From Mrakia gelida (lineage: Eukaryota > Basidiomycota > Tremellomycetes > Cystofilobasidiales > Mrakiaceae): a DNA stretch of 64,000 bases. Every line of letters begins with the position of its first letter. Position 1 is the stretch's first letter. The notes under the pieces are model-generated. The model saw only the letters and a list, made by a program, of their open reading frames with translations. It was not told where the DNA came from and did not search any database. Below are positions 25,850 to 38,487 of the stretch, one piece after another. Position numbers and translations under genes: made by a program. Location of the stretch: assembly GCA_024345305.1 (NCBI GenBank), contig BRON01000001.1:372001-436000 (forward strand). Reading direction: 5' to 3'.

Positions 25850-26663
25850 TCAGAGTCGCTCTCGTTTGTACCTGATGTTCGAGAACAGACCAGAAAGTCG
25901 TACGAGGAGCGGGTGAGCAGGTTTGGAAGACGAGGGAAGGACCGGGTCGACGACGCGAACGACGAGATGGAAGAAGGGGAGGAAAGACTCACGGCTCGCC
26001 ATCGTATTTCTGATTTCCCTGTGTAGCATAGTGTAAGGAGCAGGGTTGCGGGTGGATGATCAGCGCTCGAGAGGGAAAGAGAGGAAGCCTCGTGAAGGCT
26101 CGAATTGGACGACGCGTTCTCAAACGAGGAAAGAAGATGGTAAAGGAAGCAGGGAGGAGAGGGACGAACAGCGTAGAGCTTGACTTGCTGATTTGGCTTG
26201 ACGTTCTCCCAGGGCGTTGGGTTGTTTTTGCTGTCCCAGATGACTGAAGGAGCGAGAGGAGAGGGCAGGGAGATGGGGACGAACCAGCTCGTCAGCTTTC
26301 GACGTTTCTCTTTTCCTCCTTCTCGTCTCGTTCTTTTGGTTTCAACTCACTATCAGGTCCCCCAGCAGCTCTCGTTATGAACCACCCAGCCGTCGAGATT
26401 GCTGCTGCTGAAAGGACCCAGAGCCTGAGCGAACAGAGACGAAACGAAGAAGGGAAGCGGCGGTCAGCTTCGTTCAACTCAGCGTCGAGTCGTCCCTCCC
26501 TCGCCTCCTCGAGATAGAAGACGAACGGCAAAACATCGATGGTGAAGCAGTGATCCTTGAAGTATTGGAACTTGGAAAACGGGTGAGGGTGAGGAGAGGT
26601 AGCAGGGGAGGCTGCAAAGCGAGAGAGGGAAGGGCGGATGGCTCGGGCAGCTGAAGGGAACAT
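25850..26663 (-). CDS. NDUFA4/MLRQ-like respiratory subunit, copy 1
   Basis: This five-exon gene encodes a small single-pass inner-membrane protein. Exon 1 starts MFPSAARAIRPSLSRF, an Arg/Ser-rich presequence, and reaches KFQYFKDHCFTIDVLP. Exon 2 holds the membrane helix (LWVLSAAAISTAGWFITRAA). Exon 3 has the family signature VIWDSKNNPTPWENVKPNQQ. Exon 4 reads GNQKYDGEP and exon 5 YKRERL, then stop. The WDxKNNPxPW block is characteristic of NDUFA4, a cytochrome c oxidase-associated subunit once assigned to complex I. It is paralogous to the inverted copy at 38.5-39.3 kb, with the same exon structure. The open frame extends upstream of the chosen ATG, but the presequence start is conserved in both copies. 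Confidence 0.82.
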
Positions 26664-27043
26664 GTTGTGGAAGCGAGGAGCCCAGGGGGTTGACCGGACG
26701 AAAGCGAGTTCTGTGGGTCCTAGGAAGTGAAGGATGAGGTCATCGAGCGGGATTGGTAGGCGAGGAGGTGTGAGCTGCGCGAGAGAAAGGGACGAGCAGG
26801 CCAATCGCGACGCGTCTTGGAACGACATCGAGCTCGTCTTCTTTGCCCTTCCTTTCCGCTCTCAGGACATCTAGAGATGGCGGAGATGTTGAAGGGGTAG
26901 AGGGGGGTTCTAGGATGATAAGACGTTGGAGAAAGAGCATGTTTGTGAATCGTATCGTCTAGACAAGAAAACCAAACGCAAACGGGAGGGAAAGGAAAGG
27001 GAGAAAGGCAGGCAGGCAGATGAAAGGATAGGAAGGAGTAAAA

Positions 27044-27083
<40 letters not shown>

Positions 27084-27230
27084 TGTGCGTGAAGAATCTT
27101 GAAAAGGGGAGACGCGAGAAAAAAAGAAAGTAAACGGAAGCGAACGAACGAACGCGGCGAAGAGTTCCAAAAGCGAGGACGAGAACGAGAGAGAAAGAAA
27201 CGGTAAAGGAGCAACAAGAGGAGAGATGAT
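26664..27230. other. upstream region of NDUFA4-like copy 1 / 3' region of kinesin gene
   Basis: Both flanking genes lie on the minus strand. The bases just upstream of copy 1 would encode FVRSTPWAP in frame and resemble the leader of copy 2 (LVRSTPWLL), so the duplication includes flanking DNA. The stretch also holds a (GA)n microsatellite near 27049. Confidence 0.5.
27049..27078. repeat. (AG)15 microsatellite
   Basis: An uninterrupted AG dinucleotide run of about 30 nt lies just past the 3' end of the kinesin gene. Confidence 0.95.
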
Positions 27231-30200
27231 CTACTTGGGAGCAGTCTTCTTGGCAGTTCCGATTTGAGTGGAGTTGACCTGAGATCGAAAGGAAAAAGGA
27301 GGGCAGGTGGGTCAGCGAACGAACGGACGAGACTGGAGGGCGAAAGAAACGAGGAATAAACGGACCTTGGTAGCGAATCGAAGGGAGCAGAGCGACTCGG
27401 GCATGTGAGCAGCGAGAGGGGAGAGGTTGAGAACCATGAGGGTCTTGCTCTGAAGTGTCGAGGGAACGCGATGAAAGAAAGCGGATGGATGGTCAGTTCT
27501 GATCGAGGAGACGCGTCGAGCACGAAAGAGACGAGAGAGCTCACCTGTCCGGAGAGCGAGGTTTGGAGAAGGTAGGTGAGTTTCCTGTGTGGTAAAACGA
27601 GAGAGCATCGCGGTCAGCAACTCGACCAAAAGATGTGAACGGAGGCAGAGGAACGAAGTGAGAAAGGGAAAGGGAAAGACGAACGAGTTTCGGTAAGGAA
27701 CGTGAGCTCCCGATCCACCAGCAGCTGATCCGAGGGCTCCGATAACGTCGGCGAGGGCACTCAGACTCTTGTTGATGTTGATGGTCTCCTTGAGACGATC
27801 CTTGTTGTCTCCAGCACCACTCGAGGCGAGTCGTTCGGATCCAGCCAGATCGACCAGGTTGAGTACTCCCTGTTCGGTCGAAAAGAAAGCGAATGAGAGG
27901 GGTGAAGAGTCAGTGGAGGGTTTGCACGAGGACAGGGGCAGAACTGAAAGGTTTTGGGAGAGGGGAGGATGAGGTAGAGGAGGAAGAAGGAGGAGAAGGC
28001 GAGACGCGACGTACCTCGCAAGACTCTCCGGTGAGAGGGTTGCTCCCCGAGACTCGAAGGGAGAAGACCGAGTGAGATCGAGAGGATCGCTCGTTCATGA
28101 GAGTAGCAGCGACGGCTCGTCGACCTCGCGCTCGCTCGAGAAGACCTCGGACTTGGTTGGGCGATTTGAGAGGGACTGTTCGTCGAGAAGAGGGCGCAAG
28201 GCGAAGGTCAGAAAAGCTCTCGCGTACGAGGACCAGAGGAGGGAAGGCTAGGGGGACATACCAAGAGTAGCATCGGTAACAGTGGTCCTCGTCGACCTGC
28301 CAATCTTCTCATGCTTGATCTCGTGCTTCTTCTTGTCGAAGTCCTCCGTTCCGAGCAGATCGTTGAGAGTTTCGTTGTACTGGATATCCCAAGCGAAGGA
28401 GAAGAGGTCGAAAGCGAGCATTAGCACCGCCCTCGACGAGCTCGAGAGCTCCCAATCCAGGGGAACGACGGCGGAAGAAGGGGGGTGGGGAGCCGAAACG
28501 AAGAACTCACGATCTCCAAGAACTGTCCCTCGAGCTCGTACACCCATCCTTGCTCCTTCAGCCTCTCGGTCGTATCGAAGATCTTGGCGATGGCACGAGG
28601 GATCATTCCAGAGCTCTCGGGGGTCTGGGTCAAACGAAGAAGAGGAAGAGGGAGAGGGAAGGTCAGCCTCCCGAAAGTGAACGAGGGGGAGCGACGCGAC
28701 TCGACGAGGCGACGGAGACGAGAAGAGAAGAGACGGGACGAACGTTTCCTCCCTCCATGGTGAAACTCTTTCCAGCTCCAGTTTGACCTGCAGGAGAGAC
28801 GAAGAGGAAACGGAACGGAGTCAGTCGTCGCGCTCTCAATTCGTCGGAGATGGAAGAGGGAGGGATGAGGGAACGAACCGTAGGCGAAGATGCAGCAGTT
28901 GTAGCCGTCGAGAACCGACTGAGTGAGAGCGGAGATCTCCTCGAAGACCTGCTCCTGAGTTGAGGAGGGTTGGAAGACCTGCACAGAAAGAGACCGAGGG
29001 CTCAAGTCAGCAAAGACGCGAGCGAGAAGACGCGACTCGAAAAGAGCGAGAACTGACCTTATCGAACGCGAAGGGGATCGTCTGCTCCCTGGTAGCTCCC
29101 ATAGCGGACTCGGTAGGGTTGGAAACGACGATCTGGGTTCCTTCTCGGTCGGGGTAGGTGATTCCAGCGAGTTGACCGTCGACCTCTGCGAAATCGAACG
29201 AAAGGTCAGCTCTGCTCGATTCCTCGCTCGTCCTTCTGCTGTCCCCCCCCCCCCGCTCCACGGTAGAGGTCACCCCCACCTCCAAACTCCAAGAGGAAGC
29301 CAAGAGAAGATACGTGTGTGCTCACCCATCGGAGGTCGAACTCGACAAAACACTCGAATGTTGCCCTTCAACTCCTGAATCTGGTTATGAAGCTTCCTCC
29401 TCTCGGTCTCTCCCTCCCGAACCTTCTGCTCAGCCTCCTCGACCCTGATCCTCATGGCCTCGACGTCGGCGGCGGTGGTAGCGACGACCTGAGCCTTGTC
29501 GGATCGAACGGAAGCGATCTGGACCTCGAGAGCGTCGGCTTTGGTTTGGAGGAAGGTCACTTTGGTGGAGAGGTCGATGGATTGAAGGGACATGGAGGAG
29601 AGGGAGCGCTGTAGGGTGAGTGAGATTTAGGAAGAGGAAGGAGGCGAAGGTCAGCTTCGTTTCGTTCGTTCGTTCAGGGAAGGGCAGGGTAGGTTGAGCT
29701 CGACTCGAAGACAAACGCACCTTGACCCCCTCGGCCTCCTCCCTCTCCCTCTTCCTTCCCTCCACCTCACTCTCCAACTCCTCCCTCAGCACCTCCGCAA
29801 CCTTCTCCAACCTCTTCCTCTCCACCCTAAGCTCCTCCTTCACCCCATCCACCTCCTTCTCCAACCTCCTCTTCTCATCCCTCCCCTCCTCCTCCAGATC
29901 CCTGATCTCGTTCTTCTTCGCCCTCAGCTCATCCTGCAACTCCGAAGCCAGTCGTTCAGCTTTGAGTCGTTCTCGTCGTTCTCGATCGAGGTCTTCTGCG
30001 TCTCGAGCCCAGGCTGCTCGTTCTCGAGCGTGATCGTCGGCTTTGAGGGAGGAGGAACGAGAGATCTCGAGGGAGGTGGTTTTGGCGGTGGCGAGTTCGA
30101 CTTTGAGGGTTGATTGGGCGGTTTCGAGGGAGGAGACTGGGGGGTGGGTGGGTGGGGGAGGAAGGGGAGGGGAAGGGAGAGGGGAAGAGAGGGTTCAGAG

Positions 30201-31077
30201 GGAAAGAAGAGAGGATGGATGGGATGGGAGGGAGGGAAAGACGAGAGCGAGCTCACTCTTGTTTCTCTCTGAAGCCATGAACTCCTGCATCGTCCTCTCC
30301 ATCTCGTTCACTCGGTTCTTGGTTTCCTGCAAAGACGAGAAAAGATGAAGCAAAGTCAGTTTCTGACATCCACAACGATGGGCGAAGGAGTCGTTCACCA
30401 ACCTCATGCTGTTCGAGTGATACGGAAGGAGGAGGAGGAGGGAGTTGAGGTCCAGCACTGGTCGATCTCGAGTTGACTGAACGACTCAGGGATCCAGCGC
30501 TGGCGGATCGAGCTCCTCCCGTAGCGGAGGGAGGTCGAGTAGAGGTGGATGCCGCCAGGTTGGGATTCCTCCTCGCTCCCAAGCCCGTAGTAGAAGACGA
30601 GGAAGCAGCTGAACCAGGTCGAGGAACGGCGACTCGAGGGGCTGGGACGACTCCTCCTCCTGCTCGACGAGGAGCTGTTGTAGTTGCTGCTGGAGCTCTT
30701 TGGGATGCTCTGAGGGATGCTGACCCTGTTGAGGAGGATGAGGTGACTGAGGATGCTGCTGAGGCTGGACGAGCGACGGTGGCTCGCTTGGAAGCTGGTT
30801 GGAAGGGAGCTTCGGCTGGGGGGGCTTTCCGTTTGGAGGCGAGAGTGTTGGAAGAAGCGAGAGGGTTGATGGCAGCAGTGGTGGAGGAAGGTGGGGGCGG
30901 GAGCATCGATTTGCTTGTAGTCTTGACGGGGGAGGATGCAGGGCGGGGGAGTCGAGAGGACTGCAAGCGAACGAGGAAGGAGGAAGGAAGGTTGGATGGA
31001 TGATCAGCAAACAAGCGAGCTCAACCAGAGCAAAGATGTATAGAGCGACTCACCATGTTGATAGTCGTATCGGCCAT
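27231..31077 (-). CDS. kinesin-14 family C-terminal motor protein
   Basis: This is a minus-end-directed microtubule motor of the Kar3/Ncd/HSET type. Exon 1 encodes MADTTINM. Exon 2 is a basic Ser/Pro/Ala-rich tail. A coiled-coil stalk follows (Leu/Glu/Arg-rich, about 29430-30300). The neck plus motor start [15 protein letters not shown] marks the kinesin-14 family with its motor at the C-terminus. Motor motifs: [15 protein letters not shown] (P-loop, split by an intron), [11 protein letters not shown] (switch I), [15 protein letters not shown] (switch II), [16 protein letters not shown] and [15 protein letters not shown]. The last exon ends [10 protein letters not shown], stop at 27231-27233. 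More than ten introns carry branch signals, seen as GTCAG on the plus strand. Roles would be spindle function or karyogamy. Confidence 0.95.
29243..29254. repeat. poly-C run inside a kinesin intron
   Basis: Twelve consecutive C on the plus strand lie in an intron upstream of the motor exons. Confidence 0.9.
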
Positions 31078-31671
31078 CCAGTAGAGGGGAGAGCTGAAGA
31101 AGAGAGACGGCGAAAGGGAGAAAAGGGGAGGAGGGGAGAGAGGAAGGAGTTGGAGGAGAGCTCGAGAGCTCTCGCTGTTTTCTTTCTCGTCGCGTCGATT
31201 TGGGGGTCCGCAGCTCGCTGAAAGACAGCGAAGAGTTGAGCCTCAGCTCGGAATTCTAAGGTAGAAAGTCCGAGCGAGCAAGTACACGAGAGGAGGATGA
31301 AACTCTGAGTGTGACAAAAAATCTGCTTCCCCAAAATCCAAACGAAAAACAACGCGTCGTTCATTCGTTGATTCTTCCTCCCACCTCTTCCCTCCCCTTC
31401 TCGCTCTTTCCCTTTCTTCGTTTGGTAACGTGACCTCCCATGCTCCCATCGCTCGTTTGTCTTCTCTTCGAGCGCCAGACTGCACCAGTAACAGGATGAA
31501 GGCTCAGCTCTCGTTCCGATTCGACTACTTCGAACGCGTCGTGACTTGTCTCGCCCTTTCCCCCACCTCTTCCCTCCCACTCTCTCTACCTTCCTACTCA
31601 CCGGTAAAGACCCAACTCTCCCATCCCTCATCATCTAGTCTCCCCAGTCACCCAACCCCTTTCCGCTCCAC
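31078..31671. other. kinesin upstream region
   Basis: This region lies between the kinesin start and the 3' end of the next minus-strand frame. Plus-strand frames here lack domains. It probably contains the kinesin promoter. Confidence 0.4.
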
Positions 31672-31984
31672 TCATCCCGCCTCCCCATCCTCCCACAACC
31701 TATCCCCCTCCCTCTCCCTCTCCCCCAACTCCTCCCTCCTCCTAACCCACTTCATCCTCGCCCCAATCCCAAAGACCATCGCACCGAGCCCCGCTCCCAT
31801 CTTCCATCCGGACGGAGCGAAAACGAACCCGACAACGCTGATCAAAAAGCAGACGAAGAAGAAACGGACTTCGAAGAGCGAGGTCGAGGTGGAGGGTTCG
31901 TTTGGGAGGAGGTGGGACTTGGAAGGTGAAGGTTGAAAGTTGGGGCGGTGGGAGGAGTTTTGTTGGAGGGGAAGGAGAAGACAT
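31672..31984 (-). pseudogene. small two-helix membrane protein, apparently frameshifted (family copy B)
   Basis: The ATG at 31984 opens MSSPSPPTKLLPPP, the same type of N-terminus as intact family members. The two hydrophobic segments (LFEVRFFFVCFLISVVGFVF and WKMGAGLGAMVFGIG) and the tail (ARMKWVRRREELGERERE) lie in a different frame, which has no ATG and ends at 31672. I found no donor/acceptor pair that joins the frames, so a single-base indel, or a sequencing error, is the simplest reading. Confidence 0.45.
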
Positions 31985-32696
31985 GGGTGGTGCGGTGGTG
32001 GGTTGGGGGAAATGGGAGCGTGGTAGTGGTCGGGGAGGGGAGAAGCGAGGCGACGGCGAGAGAAGGGGGACACCGAGGGGGGGAAGGGAGAGGTCACACG
32101 ATGCGGTTTGGGGTATATAGAAAAGTCGGTGCGCAGACCGGGTTGTGGCTTTCCGGCAGCAGCGTTGGCGAGATGAAGAGGAGAGGGGAGAGAGGGGATG
32201 GAGTGCGCGCGACGCGACCACTCGGTGTTTCTTTCGCATGGGCTCCTTCCGGAGCTGCGAAGCGAGGTGGTATCTCACCCGATATGTTTTTGGTCCTGTC
32301 TACACAGGTAATTTTCTGCATTTGAAGACCTGGGAGACACTCGCCGACCTCAAAAAAAAAAAAAGGAAGAGAGGAGACGCGTCGCGTCGAGCAGTGTTTC
32401 CCTTCTCGCTCGCAGACTCTTTCGTTGGTGTCTGCGAGCAGGGAGCTTCTCATCAAGTCTCCTAAACCCTAATGAAAAGCCTCCAAGGCCAGGAAATCTT
32501 ATCGGGCCAACTTTTCAGGGCACAGGTCCGTGCTTTCTCAACTCATCAGCTCTCGCTTCCAAGACTTTCGTGTCCCTCCAAACAACGACTTCCTTCTTTC
32601 GACTTTCTTCCTCTTCCCTTCTCTTTCTTCATCGACCACTCTCTCGATCAACAGGCCTATCCCCCAAAGCCGAAGGAATCCTCTCGCGACGAGAGC
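31985..32696. other. divergent intergenic region
   Basis: This lies between the minus-strand small protein and the TRK gene. It includes an A12 run (32352-32363) and several CG-rich repeats of GACGCG. A plus-strand frame is open from 32472 in phase with TRK, so an earlier TRK start cannot be excluded. Confidence 0.4.
32352..32363. repeat. poly-A run
   Basis: Twelve consecutive A in the TRK upstream region. Confidence 0.9.
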
Positions 32697-35600
32697 ATGG
32701 AGGAGCCAGTCACGGGCGGGCGAGGTCGGACGCTGCCAAATCGAAACGACGATGGAGACGAGGACGACTCGCACCCTCCATCCTCTCCTCTCTCCAACGA
32801 GCTCGAACGAAAGTCATGGTGGAAGACGCTCAAGGGAGGGCTGAACTTCTATAGGTGAGTGCTGGATTGAAGGTTCTGGGACTTCTGAGGGAGGGAGACG
32901 AAGCAACGGGAATGTTGAGCTCGCATCAGGAGCTGATCAGTGCTTCCTTCTCTTGCTTTCCTTCCCTCTCCCCCTTCGATGCATCCCATCCTTCGACTTG
33001 AACCCATCTCAGGATCCATCTCCTCTTCTTCACCTTCGTGAGTCAATCCTCTCGCTGCTGGAAGCGGTGAGGGTAGGGAGGCAGGGACGAAGGGAGCTGT
33101 GCCAAAGGATGTTGAGCTCGACCTCCTTCCTTCCCTGTCTCCTTCCCCTTCTTCCCCTCTCTCGCTTACTGCGATATCCGGTTGCGAGCTCATGGACATC
33201 TATACTGACCTCTCCTTATCTCATCCTTTGTTTCTATCTCTCTGGGACCCTCGTAGACCCCCATCGTGAGCTCTCGTTCCTCTCGCCTCCCTCCTCCCTC
33301 TGATCCCGTCCGCTGACGCCTTTGCCTTCTCTCCTCTTCGAAGATCGCTTCTGGGATCTTCTACGCTTCCAATGGTGAAATCCATATCGACTACATTGAC
33401 TGTCTCTTCAATTGCGTTAGTGCTATGTGGTGAGTTGAAGCTTTCTACCCTCGTCCTCTCCGTCCCTCCCTGATTTCGAGGGAAAGGCTGACGATCGTTC
33501 AACTGCATTCTCGTCGCAGCGTATGTGGACTCGCTTCGAACAACCTCAGTACCTTGACGGGATGGCAGCAGACGATCCTCTTCGTGCTCATGCTCTGTGG
33601 GAGTCCTGTGAGTTTTGCTCGACCTTCGCCGATCTGTTGATCTCAAACGCGCCGCTTGAGGGCTGACTTTCGTTGCTTCTTCCTTTTGCAGGTCAGCGTC
33701 AGTCTCGTCATGATCGCTGTTCGACGGTAAGCCTAACCCAAGATAGCGTCGAGCTGGAAATTCCGCGGTCTCGAGCTCAATCGACCTCTTTTCGCTCCCT
33801 CCAGACACTTCTTCCGAGCGAAGTTCAAGAACATCATCGCCGAGCAACGTCGTAGGAAACACTCTCTCGAAGGTGGAACCAGTCGTCCTCGTCGCTTTCC
33901 TCTCTTCTCTGGCCCCAACCAAGGAGCAGCGACTTCCCAGTCCTCAGCAACAGCCGTCGACGACCCGAAGATCGACTCGCCCGACTCCTCCCTCCTCGAC
34001 AAGTTCAAACAACTCTTCACCTCTTCCTTCACCTCCTCGTCGGCCTCCTCCGACTCATCAGACTCCCTCGAGAAGGAGGAACAACGGATCAGGAAGCAGA
34101 TCGAGATCAAGGAAGGGAAGGAGCGAGAGAGGGAGAAGAAGAGGGTCGCAAGGGAGCGGGAGAAGGAACGTGAGAAGAGCGTTGCTGGTGGAGGAGGGCT
34201 GAGGACGAGCATGATCCGGAGGGTCGATGGAGAGGTGCCGATGATGATCAACCCGTCAGGGCAGATGGGAGGACTCGCGGTGGAAAGGGAGGAGACGAGA
34301 GCTCGGGAAGACAACGTCGACGAGGAGGAGCGGGGTCGAGCTCGTTCAGATATGCACGGTGGGGAGAGGGTGGATAGTCCGATGGAAGTGGAGAGTTTGA
34401 GTGGGAAGGGTAGTAGGGACGGGTCGAGAAGGTGAGTTTGAGGCGTCCTTGGATCATTCTCGATTGAAGCTGGGCTGATTTCTGCTCTTTTTCGTCGACC
34501 AGCCTTCGAGGACGCGTCGACACCGATCCCCCGCCTCCGAGGGAGCGTTACAACAGCGACCATGGTTAGTATCTTACCTGCAAGTGAGAGGTGACCCGGC
34601 GCTGACATCCTCGTTCCGTTCGTCGCGTCTTCGACAGATTCGTTCCCTCGAGCCAAAACAATCGCCTTCGACCCAAAGCAGATCAATCCTCCTCATCAAC
34701 ACACCTCCGACAGTGCTTCCGAAACCAGAAATCTTCCTAGGACTGCTACCTTCGAGTTCGGAGATCTCGCGAGAGGGAGGGACGACGGAGGAACGCTGGG
34801 AAGGAGAGCCAATGCTGGAGGTCAAAGAGGACCGAACGTCGAGCGGAGTGAGCTTTCGTTCCACTCTCCCTTCATCTCAGAACGCGTGAACTGATCCAGA
34901 GTACTCTTTCTCAGGTGCTACTCGTCGATCGGAAGCAACAGGAACCGTTCGAACCCCCGTCAACTCGTCGTTCCCGCGAACCTCGACCCTCCTTCGAGCT
35001 CAAGCTCGCCCAGCAAAACAGTCAGGCTTCGGAGGTTTCCCTATGCCGCACCAGATCATCCGCGCAGGAATCGCCGCTGCCTTCCCTCGGATCGAGAAGC
35101 GGATTACTCGGACGCTCACCATGCCTCAGACGACGACCGTCGCGTCGGCGAGGAGTGGAACTGGATCGATCGGAGCCGTTCCAGTGCCCTACATCAGCTT
35201 CGACGCAGTCGTCGGGAGGAACAGTCACTTCAAGGATCTGAGCTCAGAGCAGCTGGAGGAGCTGGGTGGAGTGGAGTATCGAGCTCTGAAGGTCTTGATG
35301 TGGATCGTTCCTTCGGCGAGTCCTCTTTCGTTTCGTCGACTCTTCTTCCTCGTCTGACTCGCTCTCTTCCCTTCATCAGTACCTCATCTTCCTTCAACTC
35401 TCCGCTTGGATCATCTTCTGGCCTTACATTGGAGCGAAGGGTCGATACAACGAGGTCTTCCAAAGCCAGCCTCGAGTCGTTCCCATCGGATGGTGAATTC
35501 GAGATCGAGTGGTCGAGCTTCTTTGAACGCGACTGACCTTCGACGACCTTCTCCTTCCCCTCGCTCAGGTTCGCCGCCTTCCAGTCCGTGTCTGCCTTCA

Positions 35601-38122
35601 GCAACACTGGAATGTCTCTCGTCGACACCTCGATGATCCCGTTCCAAGAAGCTTACCTGATGATCTTGGTGGGTCGCGACGACCTTCGCTCGTTCGACTC
35701 GAACGAAAGCTGACCTTCTTGCTCTCTTTCCAGGGCATGATCCTTTTGATCTTCGCTGGAAACACTGCCTACGTGAGTCTCTCGCTCAAGATTTGATCTT
35801 CGTTCCTCTTTCAGTGCTGAATCGATCTCCTCGATCTCCTCTCGTCTCACAGCCGATTTGGTGCGCGTCTTCTTCCTCTCGAGCTCCGAGAACGCCTTGC
35901 TGATTCCCTCTCCTGTCTCCCCCTCAGGCTTCGATTCACCATGTGCGCTTCTGGAGCTCTTCGTTGCCCTGCTCTGAAGTTGTCGCTGATCCTTCTCCCT
36001 CGTCGCACGAACAGCTGGACGATCTCTCGACTCACTCCCGTCACTTCGCGACTTCACGAGACGTGTCGTTTTCTCCTCGACCACCCTCGACGATGCTACA
36101 TCTACCTCTTCCCATCGCATCAGACGATCTTTCTCCTTCTCATCATCGTTCTCATGACGTACGTTCGCCCTCTTCTCTTCAATGCACTCTCGAGCTCGCG
36201 CTGACCTCTCGTCCTCCCTCTTCGACAGTGCCACCGACTGGATCTCGTTTCTCGTCCTCGATATCGGAACACCGTAGGTCTCTCGCGTCTCTCTCTCCTC
36301 TTATCTCTCGGTCTGACCCTCCATCCCTTCTTCAGAGCTATCGAGAGCCTCCCCGTTGGTGATCGCATCATCGCAGGCTTTTTCCAGTCGGCTGCAGTTC
36401 GAGCTGCTGGGTTCGCCATCGTTCCTCTCAACTCGCTCGCTCCTGCCGTCAAGGTCCTTTACACGATCATGATGTGAGTCGAACCATCTTCTTTCTTGGC
36501 GACGGGCAACGCTGACTTCCTTCCTTCGCTTGTGCAGGTACGTCTCGGTCTATCCTGTGAGCTCGACGGTCCCTCCCTGTCTGCTTCAAGTTCGTCGAGA
36601 ACCTCGCTCATTCTCCCTTTCTTTGTCAGATCGCGATGTCTGTTCGGGCAACCAACGTCTACGAGGAGCGATCACTCGGTCTCTTCGACGATCAAGAAGA
36701 AGGATCGGACGAGGAAGACGCGGAGGAGGCGATCAAGGCTGGAGAGTCGAAGATGGGGGGTTGGACGCGTTATCTTGCCTTTCACGCTCGGTGAGCTTTG
36801 TAACTCTAGACCACTATCCATCGCGAAACCATTCTGACTCGCTCTTCGTCATCTTTCAGACGTCAACTCGCTTTCGACATCTGGTGGCTCGGTTAGTCGC
36901 GTCCTTTCGTTCCGAAATCGATCTCGTCGCTGATCTCCGTTCGTTCCTCCCAGGTCTCGCCCTCTGGCTCGTCTGCATCATCGAACGAGGAGCCATCAAC
37001 GATGTTGCCAACGAGTCTTACTTCAACATCTTCGCTATCCTCTTCGAGCTGGTCTCTGCGTGGTCAGGCTCTCTCCTTCGTCCTTTCCCCTCTCCTCCCT
37101 CTCTTCGCGAAACTGACTCCCGCTTCTCCTTTCCTTCTCTCTGCAGTTCGTTCGACCCCTCGTCTCCTCCTCCCATCGCATCGGTCGTTGGCTCGTCGAC
37201 GTTCGCTTTCCCTCAACTCCTCATCGCTGACCTCTCGCCCCCTTCTCTTCCTTCTCTTCTCTCCTGGATCGACTTCTCTTTCTGTACTGTAGACGGAACG
37301 GTCGGACTGAGTCTCGGTGTTTCCTACGTTCGTCCTCGTCGCCTTTTCCGCCTCTCTCTCCGACTCGTCTGACCTCGAATATCTTCACCCACCTTGCAGG
37401 ATAACTACTCCCTCAGCGGTGCTTTCAAACCTTTGGCGAAGCTCGTCGTGTGCGTCGTGATGATTCGAGGACGACATCGTGGTCTGCCAGTCGCGATAGA
37501 TCGAGCTGTTCGTCCCCTTCGCTTCCTTGGTTTCTCTCGCCTCAATCTCTCCGCTGATTGTTGCTCTCGATATTTCTCTCCAGGTCATGCTGCCGAACGA
37601 ACTCCTCCAAGAGGAAAGCCAGATCGCAGAGGAGCAGAGCGAGCTGAGGCGACGACGGAGGTTCGTTCTTCTCCCATTCTCCTCACTGTCGTCCTCTTCG
37701 CCTCTCCTCCTGACATTGCTCTCGTCTTTTTTTGCGTATTCAGCATCCTATCCCTTCGAGACGACTCCTCACCCCATCGACGACGCAACTCCACCCTCGA
37801 CGCGTCGATCCGACCCAAACCCTCCCAGTCCTTCTTCCCTCCTTCCCCGAAGCCCACCCACGATTCCGCCATTACCAGCGTCGTATACCCTACCTCCTCT
37901 CCTACCAAACTGCATCACAGCCATCCTTCAGCAGCAGCATCTTCGCACGACACCTCGTCGCCATGGCCAAACTCGGTCGGACGTGGAGATCAAGGGAACT
38001 TGACGCCTGTTCGAGAGGTGACCACCGTCAGCCCGGCAGTCTCGCTACGAAATACGACGGGCGGTGGGGAGGAGACGAAGCTGGCTGAAGGAGAGCAAGA
38101 AAAGGAGGGGAGGGAGAGCTAG
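32697..38122 (+). CDS. TRK1: TRK-family high-affinity potassium transporter
   Basis: This large plasma-membrane K+ transporter has about 20 exons. After an acidic N-terminus (MEEPVTGGRGRTL) come membrane segments around ERKSWWKTLKGGLNFYRIHL and IASGIFYASNGEIHIDYIDC, a pore-like exon (FNCVSAMCVCGLASNNLSTL) and a long, charged cytoplasmic loop (about 33800-35200). The conserved TRK core follows: IVPSYLIFLQLSAWIIFWPY, FAAFQSVSAFSNTGMSLVDT, FFQSAAVRAAGFAIVPLNSL, VSVYPIAMSVRATNVYEERS and FNIFAILFELVSA. The C-terminal tail is Ser/Thr/Pro-rich and ends KEGRES. The long hydrophilic loop is typical of fungal TRKs. The start chosen is the ATG after a CT-rich leader; 32472 would add 75 residues. Confidence 0.9.
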
Positions 38123-38487
38123 CAATCCGTCGGGTTCGCTCTTGGCGGGTCATGTTTGGTTTCCGGGTCGCTCGTAGCTTTTTACATCGCTTGTTTTGAC
38201 CTTAACGATACTCTTGTACCATGGTAACATCCTCTTACCATCCTATTACCATCCTCTACTTGCATCGATCTCTGCGTGTATCTCGCCTGACGAGGAAGAG
38301 AAGAGAAGGACTCCGTGGACCTCAGTTTCTCCACGCGTCGCGATTCGGATTACTGTATCTGCCACTCTCGCATTCTTTGATCTTTCAAAACACGCATTCT
38401 TTGATCTTCCCGAAACAGGCAACGACCCTGATAAAACTCGCTCTCGTCCGCTCGACTCCTTGGCTCCTTCAATCCACCACCACGATC

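Noticed and set aside
27049..27078. (AG)n run considered as part of a CRISPR-like or minisatellite array
   Set aside because: It is a simple dinucleotide microsatellite with no spacers or longer repeat unit.
26740..27544. Leu/Ser-rich minus-strand frame of 274 codons between the kinesin end and NDUFA4-like copy 1
   Set aside because: It spans kinesin terminal introns, the AG microsatellite and a leader; the hydrophobic look reflects CT-rich sequence.
33221..34686. Long minus-strand frames opposite TRK
   Set aside because: They are antisense shadows of the TRK loop exons, which carry the family's conserved segments on the plus strand.
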